64,000 nt of DNA from Dokdonella_A sp040005635 (GTDB lineage: Bacteria; Pseudomonadota; Gammaproteobacteria; Xanthomonadales; Rhodanobacteraceae). The stretch is from contig JBDTYM010000005.1 of the NCBI GenBank assembly GCA_040005635.1, forward strand, positions 1-64,000, read 5' to 3'. How positions within the stretch are numbered: position 1 is the stretch's first letter; every line of letters starts with the position of its first letter. The position numbers and the translations under genes are program-made. Of the stretch, positions 7,967-16,495 are shown piece after piece. Below the pieces are notes generated by a model. The model had not been told where the DNA came from. It saw only the letters and a list, made by a program, of their open reading frames with translations, and made no database searches.

Positions 7967-8494
7967 TCACCCGCCCAGCGCCACGCGGTAAGCGCGCGCG
8001 ATCGCGCTGCTGAAACAGCAGAACACGACCTCGGCGGGTGCCGATGCCTGCGCCAGCCACGCGCGTACCTCGCGTACGGCGATCAGGCTCGCCGCGTCGA
8101 TCGGATAGCCGTAGGCGCCGCAGCTGATCGCCGGCAACGCGATACGTTCGGCAGCGTTTTCCAGGGCCAGCCGCAGCGATGCCCGGTAGCAACTCGCCAG
8201 GCGCTCCGCTTCGCCGCGCGCGCCGCCGTGCCAGATCGGGCCGACCGTATGGATCACGAAGCGTGCCGGCAGTGCGAAGCCGGCCGTGATGCGTGCTTCG
8301 CCGGTCGGACAGCGCACGCCCGTGCGGACTTGCGGCAGCGCGCGGCATGCTGCGAGCAGGCCTGGTCCGGCTGAGCGGTGGATGGCGCCGTCGACGCCGC
8401 CACCCCCGAGCAGGCTTTCGTTGGCGGCATTGACGATTGCATCGACGTGCAAGGTCGTGATGTCCGCCTCGACGATTTCGATGGAGTCAGTCAT
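7967..8494 (-). CDS. macro-domain protein, O-acetyl-ADP-ribose deacetylase type
   Basis: 175 residues from the ATG at 8494, the size of a stand-alone macro domain. The ADP-ribose binding loops are clear: IVNAANESLLGGGGVDGAIH near the start, and PAISCGAYGYPIDAA in the C-terminal half. Relatives such as YmdB hydrolyse O-acetyl-ADP-ribose or remove ADP-ribose from proteins. I chose the start by homology (MTDSIEIVEADIT). The reading frame is open for 34 more codons upstream, but those residues do not look like part of the domain. It is a single-gene unit. Confidence 0.92.
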   Translation of the reverse strand: MTDSIEIVEADITTLHVDAIVNAANESLLGGGGVDGAIHRSAGPGLLAACRALPQVRTGVRCPTGEARITAGFALPARFVIHTVGPIWHGGARGEAERLASCYRASLRLALENAAERIALPAISCGAYGYPIDAASLIAVREVRAWLAQASAPAEVVFCCFSSAIARAYRVALGG

Positions 8495-8628
8495 GGCAGG
8501 TAGGCGGCGTCGAGTCGTTGCTAGCTTCGCGATCCATCGCTCAGCATGCAACCCGGCCTGCGGCATCCTGCCTCCGACGCTCGTCGCAAGCGTCACACCT
8601 CGCGCTATCTTCGAGCAGGCTTTCGTCG

Positions 8629-8754
8629 GCTGCCGCGATCGCGTTCCTCTACGACTTCTGGCTGATAATGGTGATGGCAGCGGTAGCGATTCCGTTCTTG
8701 CTGTTGCTCAAGCCGGTGAAGAGCAGGGTGGCGGCGGTGGTGGCGGATCACTGA
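8629..8754 (+). pseudogene. remnant of a DHA2-type MFS transporter C-terminus
   Basis: The stretch AAAIAFLYDFWLIMVMAAVAIPF, then LLLLKPVKSR, reads like the last transmembrane helix and tail of EmrB/QacA-type multidrug permeases, which typically show a [LY]DDFW...IPLLLL pattern followed by a charged tail. No other part of such a gene is present and upstream codons look random, so I read it as a decayed end. The rest of the 8495-8809 gap holds nothing I recognise. Confidence 0.45.
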
Positions 8755-8809
8755 AGCAGTCGAGCGCCGGCACATCGGCCCGCGCCTGGCGCCGCAGAGT
8801 TCGCGTCGC

Positions 8810-9184
8810 CTAGCCTTGAATGACGCAGCCGGTGAGCGGCGGAGGCCGCAATGCTTGATTGGCGTGCGCGATGATTTTGCACGCGTGTATGTCGACCACG
8901 ACGGACGGCTGTGCGCTGGAAGGCTTGCCCCAACTTATGCGAACCGTATTGCTTGACATGACAACGGCGACGGAATCGCCGCGGTTATAGCGCGAACCGA
9001 GCAGTACATCAGGCGAGGTGGTTTTGCCGTCGGCGAAGAATTGATAGTGAACCAGCTGTTTTTCGTCTCCCCGAAGCACGAACGTGAGATTGGTGCTTGG
9101 GATAGCGATGCGCGCCGTTTCGACTTCAGTGGAACAGGCGGAGATGCCTATCGCAATGACGAAGCTCGACAATAGATAGCGCAT
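8810..9184 (-). CDS. small lipoprotein, unknown function
   Basis: 124 residues from the ATG at 9184. A lipoprotein signal peptide is evident: MRYLLSSFVIAIGISAC, with the lipobox cysteine at residue 17. The rest is a compact beta-rich domain ending with two more cysteines (HACKI and GCVIQG). The frame extends farther upstream, but this ATG has a good GAGGG Shine-Dalgarno 7-8 nt before it and starts precisely at the signal peptide. I do not recognise the family. It is divergent from a GNAT acetyltransferase gene. Confidence 0.7.
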   Translation of the reverse strand: MRYLLSSFVIAIGISACSTEVETARIAIPSTNLTFVLRGDEKQLVHYQFFADGKTTSPDVLLGSRYNRGDSVAVVMSSNTVRISWGKPSSAQPSVVVDIHACKIIAHANQALRPPPLTGCVIQG

Positions 9185-9266
9185 GCGTTTTCCCTCGCCT
9201 GAGCCATAGATTCTGGCATGGCTCAGGAGGGACGACGCAATGCAGCGTTCCTGTAGGATCGTGCGC

Positions 9267-9836
9267 ATGCACTCGCTACAACCTCTATCGGTCACGCTGC
9301 CGGAACTCGATTGCGGCGTCGCACTCTTGCGTCCCTGGCACCCCTCCGACCTCGACAGTCTCCTCGCAAATGCCAGCGACGAAAGCGTCTCGAAAGGGTT
9401 GCGCGATCGCTTTCCGTATCCCTACACCGGCGCCGACGGTCGCGCCTGGCTCGCGCGCGCGGTCGACGAATCGGATCGAGCCTGGGCGATCGAGATCGGT
9501 GGCGCGGCGGTCGGTGGCGTCAGCCTGCATCCAGGCAGCGATGTGCATCGTCATTCGGCCGAACTCGGCTATTGGCTCGGTCAGCGCTACTGGGGGCGCG
9601 GCATCATGACGACGATCCTGGCCGCGTTCTCGGATCGCGCCATGTCAGCGTTCAACCTGCATCGTCTGTTCGCAACCGTATATGCGAACAATCCGGCGTC
9701 GATGCGTGTGCTCGAGAAGATCGGGTTCGAGCGCGAGGGCGTGCAGAAATCGGCGGTCGTGAAGCGCGGCGATTTGCTCGATCTGCACGTTTACGCGCGT
9801 GTGCGCACGCAGCTGGGTCCGTTTCTGGAACAATGA
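9267..9836 (+). CDS. GNAT family N-acetyltransferase (RimJ/RimL-like)
   Basis: 189 residues. The arrangement LLRPWHPSDLDSL, SAELGYWLGQRYWGRGIMTTIL (acetyl-CoA loop motif A) and NNPASMRVLEKIGFEREG is typical of the RimJ/RimL/SpeG-like acetyltransferase_3 family, which acetylates N-termini, small amines or amino-acid-like substrates. The substrate is not predictable. The start at 9267 is preceded by AGGATC at good spacing; an upstream ATG at 9240 is in frame but lacks this support. The next plus-strand gene starts 55 bp downstream, so they may be co-transcribed. Confidence 0.88.
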   Translation: MHSLQPLSVTLPELDCGVALLRPWHPSDLDSLLANASDESVSKGLRDRFPYPYTGADGRAWLARAVDESDRAWAIEIGGAAVGGVSLHPGSDVHRHSAELGYWLGQRYWGRGIMTTILAAFSDRAMSAFNLHRLFATVYANNPASMRVLEKIGFEREGVQKSAVVKRGDLLDLHVYARVRTQLGPFLEQ

Positions 9837-9891
9837 CGTCGCGTTGATGCTCGATGGCGTGGCTCAACCGATCAGCGGAGCATGGCGAGCG

Positions 9892-10842
9892 ATGGCAAAC
9901 GACAAGGATTCGGAATCGCCCTGGGCGCGTGCGCGCGTGCGCACCGCGGATCAGGTTCGCAAGGAGCAGGGCCCACGACGGGCAGCGCCAACACAGTCGC
10001 GGCCGGTGGACGACAGCGCGCGGAGTGCGCGCACGCTTCCAGCCGCTCCCGCGGTGGAGCGTTGGGATGAGAGCAAGGCTCCGTCAACGGCGACGCGTGA
10101 GACGCGTCTATACGGTTTGAATGCCTGCCTCGCTGCGTTTGCGAAGCGCCCGGAGTCCTTGCGCAAGGTCTATCTGACCGAAGCGCGCATTCCGGCACTG
10201 AAGAATGTGCTCGCGTGGTGCGTCAAGCATCGGCTCGGCTATCGCGTCGTCGAAGAGGCCGATCTCGACAAGCTCACGGCGTCGAAGCATCACGAGGGTG
10301 TGTGTTTCGATCTGCTGCGCGCGCCGCCGCTGCTGCTCGACGAGTTGCTGTCGCGCCTGCCCGATCCACCTGAGGCGTCGCTGCTGCTGTGGCTCGATGG
10401 GGTTGGCAATCCGCACAATCTGGGTGCGCTGCTGCGCAGCGCGGCGCATTTCGGTGTCGCAGGCGTGGTCGTGCCGACGGAGGCGGGGCTGGATGTTTCC
10501 GGTGCAGCGGCGCGCGTCGCCGAGGGCGCGGCGGAAATCGTTCCGATCGCGCACGCGAAGTCCGCAGCGCTTGCGCTCGATGCGCTGAGGCGACAGGGCT
10601 ATGCGATCGCCGCGACGGTGCCGCGAGACGGCACGGTGTTGTACGCGGCGACATTGCCGGCGCGACTGGCGCTCGTGTTCGGGGCCGAAGGCGAGGGCAT
10701 GAGTGCGCCGATGATCGCGTCCGCCGACCTGCGTCTCAGCATACCGGGCAGCGGCGCGATCGAGAGTCTCAACGTTGCGGCGAGCGTTGCGGTGGTGCTG
10801 GGGGAGTATTGGCGGCAGCACGCAGGCGCGGGCCCGTCCTAG
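9892..10842 (+). CDS. TrmH/SpoU family RNA 2'-O-methyltransferase (YfiF-like)
   Basis: 316 residues from the ATG at 9892. About 95 charged, proline-rich N-terminal residues precede a substrate-binding domain (LYGLNACLAAFAKRPESLRKVYL) and a C-terminal SPOUT knot methyltransferase. The three SPOUT motifs are present: DGVGNPHNLGALLRSAAHFGV, LVFGAEGEGMS and LSIPGSGAIESLNVAASVAV. The length and disordered N-terminus fit E. coli YfiF better than RlmB or TrmH. The target RNA is unknown. GGAG lies 11 nt before the start. Confidence 0.88.
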   Translation: MANDKDSESPWARARVRTADQVRKEQGPRRAAPTQSRPVDDSARSARTLPAAPAVERWDESKAPSTATRETRLYGLNACLAAFAKRPESLRKVYLTEARIPALKNVLAWCVKHRLGYRVVEEADLDKLTASKHHEGVCFDLLRAPPLLLDELLSRLPDPPEASLLLWLDGVGNPHNLGALLRSAAHFGVAGVVVPTEAGLDVSGAAARVAEGAAEIVPIAHAKSAALALDALRRQGYAIAATVPRDGTVLYAATLPARLALVFGAEGEGMSAPMIASADLRLSIPGSGAIESLNVAASVAVVLGEYWRQHAGAGPS

Positions 10843-10962
10843 CGACTGGATCCAAGGCAGCGCGCATCGGCGCGGCCGTTGCGAGTGGAGTCGCGCTGCG
10901 AATCGGCCGTGTGGAATATCTGCAGCGCGGCTTCATTGCGGAACCTCGCCCTCTCGCCACAA

Positions 10963-10997
10963 CCCTCTCCCGAACGGTGTAGCTGTTGGGGAGAGGG
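10963..10997. repeat. inverted repeat between convergent genes
   Basis: CCCTCTCCC and GGGAGAGGG, 9-bp perfect arms around a 17-nt loop. It lies in the 162-bp gap between the convergent methyltransferase and M28 peptidase genes. The element resembles GC-rich dispersed hairpins common in proteobacteria and may act as a terminator, although no T run follows on either strand. Confidence 0.4.
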
Positions 10998-11004
10998 AGT
11001 GAAC

Positions 11005-12432
11005 TTATCCGCCGTGGTCTTTGGCGAACGCGCCGGATGCTGAACCGAAATCGCCATTCGCCTGCGCGGCCAGATAGGCGGAGACCGCATACGCGGCCAC
11101 GTTCTGCTGCAGTTGCTGCGGATCGATCTTGTCGAGGGTGTCGTTCGCGGTGTGATGCCAGTCGAAGTAGCGCGTCGCGTCCTGATGCAGCGACAGCGCG
11201 GCCATGCCGACTCCATGCATCTCGGACAGATCGGAGCCGCCGTTGCCCGGCGCGCTCGCGTCGTACTCGATGCCAAGCGGTTGCAGCACGCTGGCGATCT
11301 GCGCGACGGCATCGCGCGCCTCAGGCTTCACCGACGCGGTGATCTTCCAGATGCGGTCGGCGCCTTCGTCGGACTCGCTGCCGAGAACGGCATGCGCGAT
11401 GTCTTTCGCATACTTCGTCGCCAGCGCCTTGCCGCCGTACAGACCGGCTTCCTCGTTGGCGAATGCGACGACGCGGATGCTGCGTTGCGGGCGATGCGGC
11501 AATTGCGCGATCACGTGCGCCGCGCCGACCGCGATGCCGATACCGACGCCATCGTCGATCGCGCCGGTACCCGGATCCCAGGAATCGAGGTGGCCGCCCA
11601 TGACGAAATATTCGTTCGGTTTCTTGCTGCCGCGCAGCTCGGCAATCACGTTGGCGCCGGTGAATTCACCTTCAATGCCGCAATCGAGCGCAAGTTTCAT
11701 CCGCACCGGCTGGCCGCTCTTGAGTTCGCGCTCGAGCTGATCGGCGTCCGGACTCGACAGCGCCGCGGCCGGGATCGGCGTGACGCCGGTGTCGAAACGC
11801 GTGACGCCGGTGTGCGGCAGCCGGTTGTGGTCGGTGCCGGCCGAGCGCAGCAGGAACGCGGCGGCGCCCTGTTGCGAAGCCAGCTGCGGTCCGTTCGTGC
11901 GCACGTGCGAACCGGCACCGTAGTCGTGACCGTCCTTGCGCGCCTGCATGGTCGTGGTGACGTAGACGATCTTGCCGCGCACGCTGTTCGCATCGGCGTT
12001 CTTCAACGCATCGAGCGTATCGAAGCCGACCACCTCGGCGTCGATGCCGCCGGCGGGCGTGGCGGGCGAGTAGCCGAGTGCGAGCAGTGCCAGCGGCTGC
12101 GGATACGGCGCGAGGATTTCCGCCTGCTGGCCGCGACGCACCCACTTCGGATAGGTGACCGGCTCGGTCCAGACCTTGTCGAAACCGAGCGCCTTGAACT
12201 TCGCGACAACCCAGTTGCGCGCCTTCGCATCGTTCGGCCCGGCGGCCAGGCGCGCACCGACTTCGGTCGTCAGTGCCGCGGTGAAATTCCAGGCGGTGTC
12301 ATCGTGCAGCGACTGCTCGCGCAGTTGTTCGGCGGTCTTGATGTCGGCTGCCGACAGCGTGGTCGGCTTGCCTGCCGCGAAGGCCGGTGTGGCAAGACAG
12401 CAGGCGAGGGCGAGCGGCAACGAGCGGCGCAT
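11005..12432 (-). CDS. secreted M28 family metallopeptidase (aminopeptidase/carboxypeptidase type)
   Basis: 475 residues beginning with a signal peptide (MRRSLPLALACCLATPAFAAG). The N-terminal part plus a protease-associated-like insertion precede an M28 zinc peptidase domain with the expected metal ligands: GGHLDSWDPGTGAIDDG (His, Asp), FANEEAGLYGG (catalytic Glu pair), SESDEGA and DWHHTANDTLDKID (His). It resembles the plasma glutamate carboxypeptidase branch of M28. It probably trims peptides in the periplasm or outside the cell. The ATG at 12432 has GGAG 8 nt upstream; an in-frame extension of 21 codons lacks signal-peptide character. Confidence 0.93.
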   Translation of the reverse strand: MRRSLPLALACCLATPAFAAGKPTTLSAADIKTAEQLREQSLHDDTAWNFTAALTTEVGARLAAGPNDAKARNWVVAKFKALGFDKVWTEPVTYPKWVRRGQQAEILAPYPQPLALLALGYSPATPAGGIDAEVVGFDTLDALKNADANSVRGKIVYVTTTMQARKDGHDYGAGSHVRTNGPQLASQQGAAAFLLRSAGTDHNRLPHTGVTRFDTGVTPIPAAALSSPDADQLERELKSGQPVRMKLALDCGIEGEFTGANVIAELRGSKKPNEYFVMGGHLDSWDPGTGAIDDGVGIGIAVGAAHVIAQLPHRPQRSIRVVAFANEEAGLYGGKALATKYAKDIAHAVLGSESDEGADRIWKITASVKPEARDAVAQIASVLQPLGIEYDASAPGNGGSDLSEMHGVGMAALSLHQDATRYFDWHHTANDTLDKIDPQQLQQNVAAYAVSAYLAAQANGDFGSASGAFAKDHGG

Positions 12433-12564
12433 GGCGATTCTCCGTCCAGGAAAACCGCGATTATGCGTTGAGCGCGCGTACGCGGATCGGGCCAAACGTC
12501 ACGCGTTGGAAGGAGCCTTTGCGTGCTCGGATACAGCGCGCGCCGAGCGCGTGTGCTGCGTCCG

Positions 12565-12963
12565 CTATCCGCGATTCTTGAGCAGATCGCGAATCTCGGT
12601 CAGCAGCACGACATCGGCCGCCGGCGCACTCGGGGCCGCTTCTTCTTTCTTGATCAGCCGATTCATCAGCTTGACGACGAGGAAGATCGCGATCGCGACA
12701 ATCGCGAACTGGATGAGCGTGTTGAGGAAGGCGCCGAACTGGACCGCGACTTCGCCCTTGCCGTCTGCGCCGGCCGCCTTGAGGATCCACTTGTACGCCG
12801 AGAAATCGACGCCGCCGATGACCAGACCGATCGGCGGCATGATGATCTGATCGACCAGCGACGTGACGATCTTGCCGAAGGCCGCGCCGATGACGACACC
12901 GACGGCGAGGTCGACGACATTGCCGCGTGCCGCGAACGACTTGAACTCGGACATGAAACTCAT
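12565..12963 (-). CDS. mscL: large-conductance mechanosensitive channel MscL
   Basis: 132 residues, the standard size. It forms a homopentameric inner-membrane pore that opens under hypo-osmotic shock. The sequence shows the N-terminal amphipathic helix (MSEFKSFAARGNVVDLAVGVVIGAAFGKIV, TM1), a periplasmic loop, TM2 (FLNTLIQFAIVAIAIFLVVKLMNRL) and the charged C-terminal bundle (LLTEIRDLLKNRG). GAGGAGG directly precedes the first ATG with good spacing. It is monocistronic. Confidence 0.97.
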   Translation of the reverse strand: MSFMSEFKSFAARGNVVDLAVGVVIGAAFGKIVTSLVDQIIMPPIGLVIGGVDFSAYKWILKAAGADGKGEVAVQFGAFLNTLIQFAIVAIAIFLVVKLMNRLIKKEEAAPSAPAADVVLLTEIRDLLKNRG

Positions 12964-13033
12964 GGGGCCTCCTCGCAGTGGGACATCGACACAAGCTTCA
13001 TTACTCTACCCCGAAGCGCAGTAGCCGGGTTGT

Positions 13034-13720
13034 TCACACAATGCGCCCGCGCAACGTCGCCAGGCCTTCGAGCTCGGCCTCGTAGCGGTCGCCGCGCTGC
13101 AGCGGCGCGACGCCAGCAGGCGTGCCGGTGAAGATCAGGTCGCCCGGCTTGAGTTCGAACAGACCCGACAGGTGATGGATGATTTCGGCGACGCTGGAGA
13201 CCATGTCGGCGATATCGGTCTGTTGGCGCCGCTCGCCGTTGACGTCGAGGCTGAGGCGCGCCTGCTGTGGATGGCCGATCTCGCTGGCACGGCGCAGCGC
13301 GGACACCGGCGCCGAATGATCGAACGCCTTGGCGGTATCCCACGGGCGCCCGGCCTTCTTCGCCTGCGCCTGCAGATCGCGCCGCGTGAGGTCGAGGCCG
13401 ACGCCGTAGCCAAAGACCAGATCGAGCGCGTGACCCACGGCAATGTCGCGGCCGCCACTGCCGAGCGCGACGATCATCTCGACTTCGTGGTGGAAATCCT
13501 GCGTCGCCGGCGGATACGGAACGTCCGCGTCGCCGGTCACGATCGCGTCGGCGGGCTTGCAGAAAAACACCGGCTGCTCGCGATTGACGGGCGAACCCAT
13601 TTCCTGCGCATGCAGGGCGTAGTTCTGACCGATGCAGTAGATGCGATGCAGTGGGAAGCGTGCGTCGCTGGCGTGAATGGCGAGGCTCGAAACAGGAGTA
13701 GCGGGAATGATGAAGGTCAT
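13034..13720 (-). CDS. fumarylacetoacetate hydrolase family protein (acylpyruvase type)
   Basis: 228 residues, a single FAH domain. The metal-binding signature of the family is visible: HHEVEMIVALG, VFGYGVGLDLTRRDLQ, and GDLIFTGTPAGVAPLQRGD near the C-terminus. Small members like this hydrolyse acylpyruvates such as fumarylpyruvate or oxaloacetate. This one is distinct from the true fumarylacetoacetase candidate at 61067-62059 and is not in a catabolic cluster, so the substrate remains open. The ribosome binding site is weak. Confidence 0.88.
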   Translation of the reverse strand: MTFIIPATPVSSLAIHASDARFPLHRIYCIGQNYALHAQEMGSPVNREQPVFFCKPADAIVTGDADVPYPPATQDFHHEVEMIVALGSGGRDIAVGHALDLVFGYGVGLDLTRRDLQAQAKKAGRPWDTAKAFDHSAPVSALRRASEIGHPQQARLSLDVNGERRQQTDIADMVSSVAEIIHHLSGLFELKPGDLIFTGTPAGVAPLQRGDRYEAELEGLATLRGRIV

Positions 13721-13766
13721 GCGCGGGTAATGCGGCGAAAGGGACGCGCAGCATAGCGCGCGACGA

Positions 13767-14195
13767 TCATGCCTTGCCGCTGCGCTGCTCGCGTCGCCAT
13801 ACCAGCTTCAAGCCCGACCACACCGCGTCGATTGCACAGACCTTGACGTCGACCAGGCCGAGCGGCAGCGCAATGGCGCGTACCGTGTCCTCGCTGATGT
13901 CGCTGGCGACTTTAGAAGCCTTCTTCGGCCACGACACCCACAATGCGCCGGCGGCCGGCAGGCGTGGCGACAAGGCATCGATATCCTGCGTCAGCCGCTG
14001 CGCGGAGGTCGCGAACACGTGCGCGAAATCGAACTTTCCGCGCGGGCCGACAAGGTGGCAGGCGTCGCCCGCCAGTCCGATCAGGGCGGCGTAGTCGGAC
14101 GGCGCGCCGCGCACCAGCACACGCAATTCCGGCTTCAGTCCAAGCTTCTGCCAGACCGGTTTGCCGGAATAGCCCGTTGCGTTTGCCAGTGACAT
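13767..14195 (-). CDS. DUF3052 family protein
   Basis: 142 residues, a full-length single-domain protein of the DUF3052 type (SGKPVWQKLGLKPELRVLV at the start; LPAAGALWVSWPKKASK in the middle). No catalytic motif is apparent and the function is unknown. A GGAG sequence lies 7 nt before the ATG. It diverges from the MacA-like efflux adaptor, with 103 bp between the starts. Confidence 0.8.
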   Translation of the reverse strand: MSLANATGYSGKPVWQKLGLKPELRVLVRGAPSDYAALIGLAGDACHLVGPRGKFDFAHVFATSAQRLTQDIDALSPRLPAAGALWVSWPKKASKVASDISEDTVRAIALPLGLVDVKVCAIDAVWSGLKLVWRREQRSGKA

Positions 14196-14298
14196 CTGTC
14201 ATCTCCGCGGCGTGATCGGGGAGCCTTGCGGCCTTGCGTCGATGCACCGAGTCTATGGCAGACTTGAATTTCGTGTCGCATCGCTGGGGAAGCGCCGG

Positions 14299-15543
14299 GT
14301 GGAAAAAACGGATCTGCTGCATCAATTGCGCATCGACCGCAGCGAGCCTGAGAAGCGCTCGTTCGGGGTTTTGACGTGGATCGTCGTTGCGTTCGTGCTG
14401 CTGGCGGTAGCGGCCGCGGGCGGTTGGTGGTTCCTCTACGGCGGCAAGACCTTCGAGGTCGAGGCGGCGACCGCAGCGGCACCGGCCGGCGGTGCAGCCG
14501 GTTCGAGTGCCGTGCTGCAGGCGACCGGCTACGTGACGGCGCGGCGCGAGGCGACGGTCTCCGCTCAGATCACCGGCACGTTGACCCAGGTCCTGATCGA
14601 GGAAGGTGACCGGGTAGAGAAAGGACAGGTGCTGGGCACCCTCGAAGATACCGCGCAACGAGCGGGACTGGCGCAAGCGCAGGCCGGTTTGCACGCGGCG
14701 CAAGCGCAACTCGCGCAGTTCCAGTCGCAGCTCGCACAGAGCCGGCGCGATCTGGTGCGCGCGCAGGATCTGGTCGGGCGCAAGCTGGTGAGCGCGCAAT
14801 CGGTCGAGGTTGCACGCACCCAGGTCGAGATGCAGGATTCGCAGCTGGAGACGCAGCGCAAGCAGGTCGAACTCGCGCAAGCCGGCGTGCAGGCGGCGCA
14901 AGTGCAGCTCGACTATTGCACCGTGCGCGCTCCATTCACCGGCATGATCATCGCGAAGGCCGCGCAGGTTGGCGAAATCATCTCGCCGCTGTCGGCGGGG
15001 GGCGGCTTCACGCGCACCGGCATCGGCACCATCGTCGACATGGATTCGCTCGAAGTCGAGGTCGACGTCACCGAGTCCTATATCAACCGCGTGATCGCCA
15101 AGCAGCCGACCGAAGCGCTACTGGATGCCTATCCGGACTGGAAGATTCCCGGTCACGTGATCGCGATCATTCCGACCGCCGACCGTGGCAAGGCAACGAT
15201 CAAGGTACGCATCGCGCTCGATCAGAAGGACGCACGCATCGTGCCGGACATGGGCGCTCGCGTGTCCTTCCTCGAGGACGGCAACAAGTCGGCCACGGCG
15301 GCGCCAGTGGCACCGCCGAAAGGGGTGCTGCTGCCGGCAGGCAGCGTCGTGCAGCGCGATGGCAAGGCCGTCGTGTTCGAGATCGGAGGCGACAAGGCAC
15401 GCCTGCGCAACGTGACACCGGGGCGCGACCTCGGCGATCTGCGGCTGGTCGAGGGCATCGCCGTCGGTACGCGCGTCGTGCGCGAACCGGCGGCAGATCT
15501 CATCGATGGTGCGCGCGTCGCGATCAAGGCGACACAAAAGTGA
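14299..15543 (+). CDS. efflux periplasmic adaptor subunit (MacA-like membrane fusion protein)
   Basis: 414 residues from a GTG at 14299, supported by GGGGAAG 6 nt upstream; the frame is open further 5' but without a site. A single N-terminal transmembrane segment (about residues 22-45) anchors it in the inner membrane. Then come a beta-barrel/lipoyl half-motif (GTLTQVLIEEGDRVEKGQVLGTLED), a long alpha hairpin rich in A, Q and L repeats, the second lipoyl half (VRAPFTGMIIAKAAQVGEIISP) and the C-terminal barrel. The next three genes encode an ABC ATPase and two permeases, so this is the adaptor of a MacAB/DevBCA-type tripartite exporter. Confidence 0.9.
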   Translation: MEKTDLLHQLRIDRSEPEKRSFGVLTWIVVAFVLLAVAAAGGWWFLYGGKTFEVEAATAAAPAGGAAGSSAVLQATGYVTARREATVSAQITGTLTQVLIEEGDRVEKGQVLGTLEDTAQRAGLAQAQAGLHAAQAQLAQFQSQLAQSRRDLVRAQDLVGRKLVSAQSVEVARTQVEMQDSQLETQRKQVELAQAGVQAAQVQLDYCTVRAPFTGMIIAKAAQVGEIISPLSAGGGFTRTGIGTIVDMDSLEVEVDVTESYINRVIAKQPTEALLDAYPDWKIPGHVIAIIPTADRGKATIKVRIALDQKDARIVPDMGARVSFLEDGNKSATAAPVAPPKGVLLPAGSVVQRDGKAVVFEIGGDKARLRNVTPGRDLGDLRLVEGIAVGTRVVREPAADLIDGARVAIKATQK

Positions 15544-15660
15544 AATGCGGGTCGGTGGCTTGTCTAAAACGCGCCTCCCCGATCGTCGTCTGCGTGAAGG
15601 CACCATCTAACCGGCGCCAACTGAACCTGTCGAGCATTCCTGCAACCCAAGGAAAACGTC

Positions 15661-16350
15661 ATGGCAAACCTCGTCGAAATCCGCAACCTCAGCAAGACCT
15701 ACGAACGCGGCAAGCAGAAGGTCGAGGTCCTGCATCACGTCAATCTGGATATCGCCGAAGGCGACTTCCTCGCGCTGATGGGGCCGTCCGGTTCGGGCAA
15801 GACGACCCTGCTGAACCTGATCGGCGGTCTCGATTCGCCTACCGAGGGTACCTTGTCGGTCGGCGCCGAACGCATCGACAAACTTGGCGAAGGGGCGCTT
15901 GCCAAGTGGCGCTCGAACCATGTCGGCTTCATCTTCCAGTTCTACAACCTGCTGCCCATGCTGACCGCGCAGAAGAATGTCGAGCTGCCGCTGCTCCTGA
16001 CCAAGCTCAACGCCGCACAACGCAAGAAGAACGCCGGTATCGCGCTGCAGCTGGTCGGTCTGGCCGACCGTACGTCGCACAAACCGACCGAGTTGTCCGG
16101 CGGTCAGCAACAGCGCGTGGCCATTGCGCGGGCAATCGTGTCCGATCCCAAGCTGCTGGTCTGCGATGAACCGACCGGCGATCTCGACCGTCAGTCGGCC
16201 GAGGACGTGCTGGGCCTGCTGCAGACGCTCAATCGCGAGCACGGCAAGACGATCGTGATGGTCACGCACGATCCGAAAGCGGCCGAATACGCGCGGCACA
16301 CGCTGCATCTGGACAAAGGCACGCTGGTGGAACAGGCGTCGCACGCGTAG
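15661..16350 (+). CDS. ABC transporter ATP-binding protein (MacB/LolD type)
   Basis: 229 residues, a single nucleotide-binding domain. Walker A GPSGSGKTTLLN lies near residue 42, the Q-loop is in FIFQFYNLLPMLTAQKN, the ABC signature is LSGGQQQRVAIARA, and Walker B with the catalytic Glu is LLVCDEPTGDLD, followed by the switch His in VTHD. It powers the adaptor and permeases encoded around it. AAGGAAAAC precedes the ATG. It lies 117 bp after the adaptor gene. Confidence 0.96.
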   Translation: MANLVEIRNLSKTYERGKQKVEVLHHVNLDIAEGDFLALMGPSGSGKTTLLNLIGGLDSPTEGTLSVGAERIDKLGEGALAKWRSNHVGFIFQFYNLLPMLTAQKNVELPLLLTKLNAAQRKKNAGIALQLVGLADRTSHKPTELSGGQQQRVAIARAIVSDPKLLVCDEPTGDLDRQSAEDVLGLLQTLNREHGKTIVMVTHDPKAAEYARHTLHLDKGTLVEQASHA

Positions 16351-16380
16351 CGAGGATCGCGCGCTTGCAACGAAATGAGC

Positions 16381-16463
16381 GTCATTCCCGCGCAAGCGGG
16401 AATCCATTGACGCCGATACGCGAGGCGATATCACTTTGGATTCCCGCATCCGCGGGAATGACG
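16381..16463. repeat. REP-like inverted repeat pair (GCGGGAATG type)
   Basis: Two imperfect hairpins in mirror orientation (16381-16406 and 16438-16463), each with CATTCCCGC and GCGGGAAT arms, separated by 31 bp. Translation of the reverse strand gives the PRMRES and DSRLRGND strings typical of this dispersed family. It lies inside the ABC operon between the ATPase and the first permease and could affect mRNA stability. Confidence 0.75.
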
Positions 16464-16495
16464 TCGGTAAACGGTGATTGCAGAGGTATTCGGTC

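Noticed and set aside
11113..12471. 452-residue plus-strand frame opposite the M28 peptidase
   Set aside because: Antisense shadow; the peptidase frame has a signal peptide and zinc ligands.
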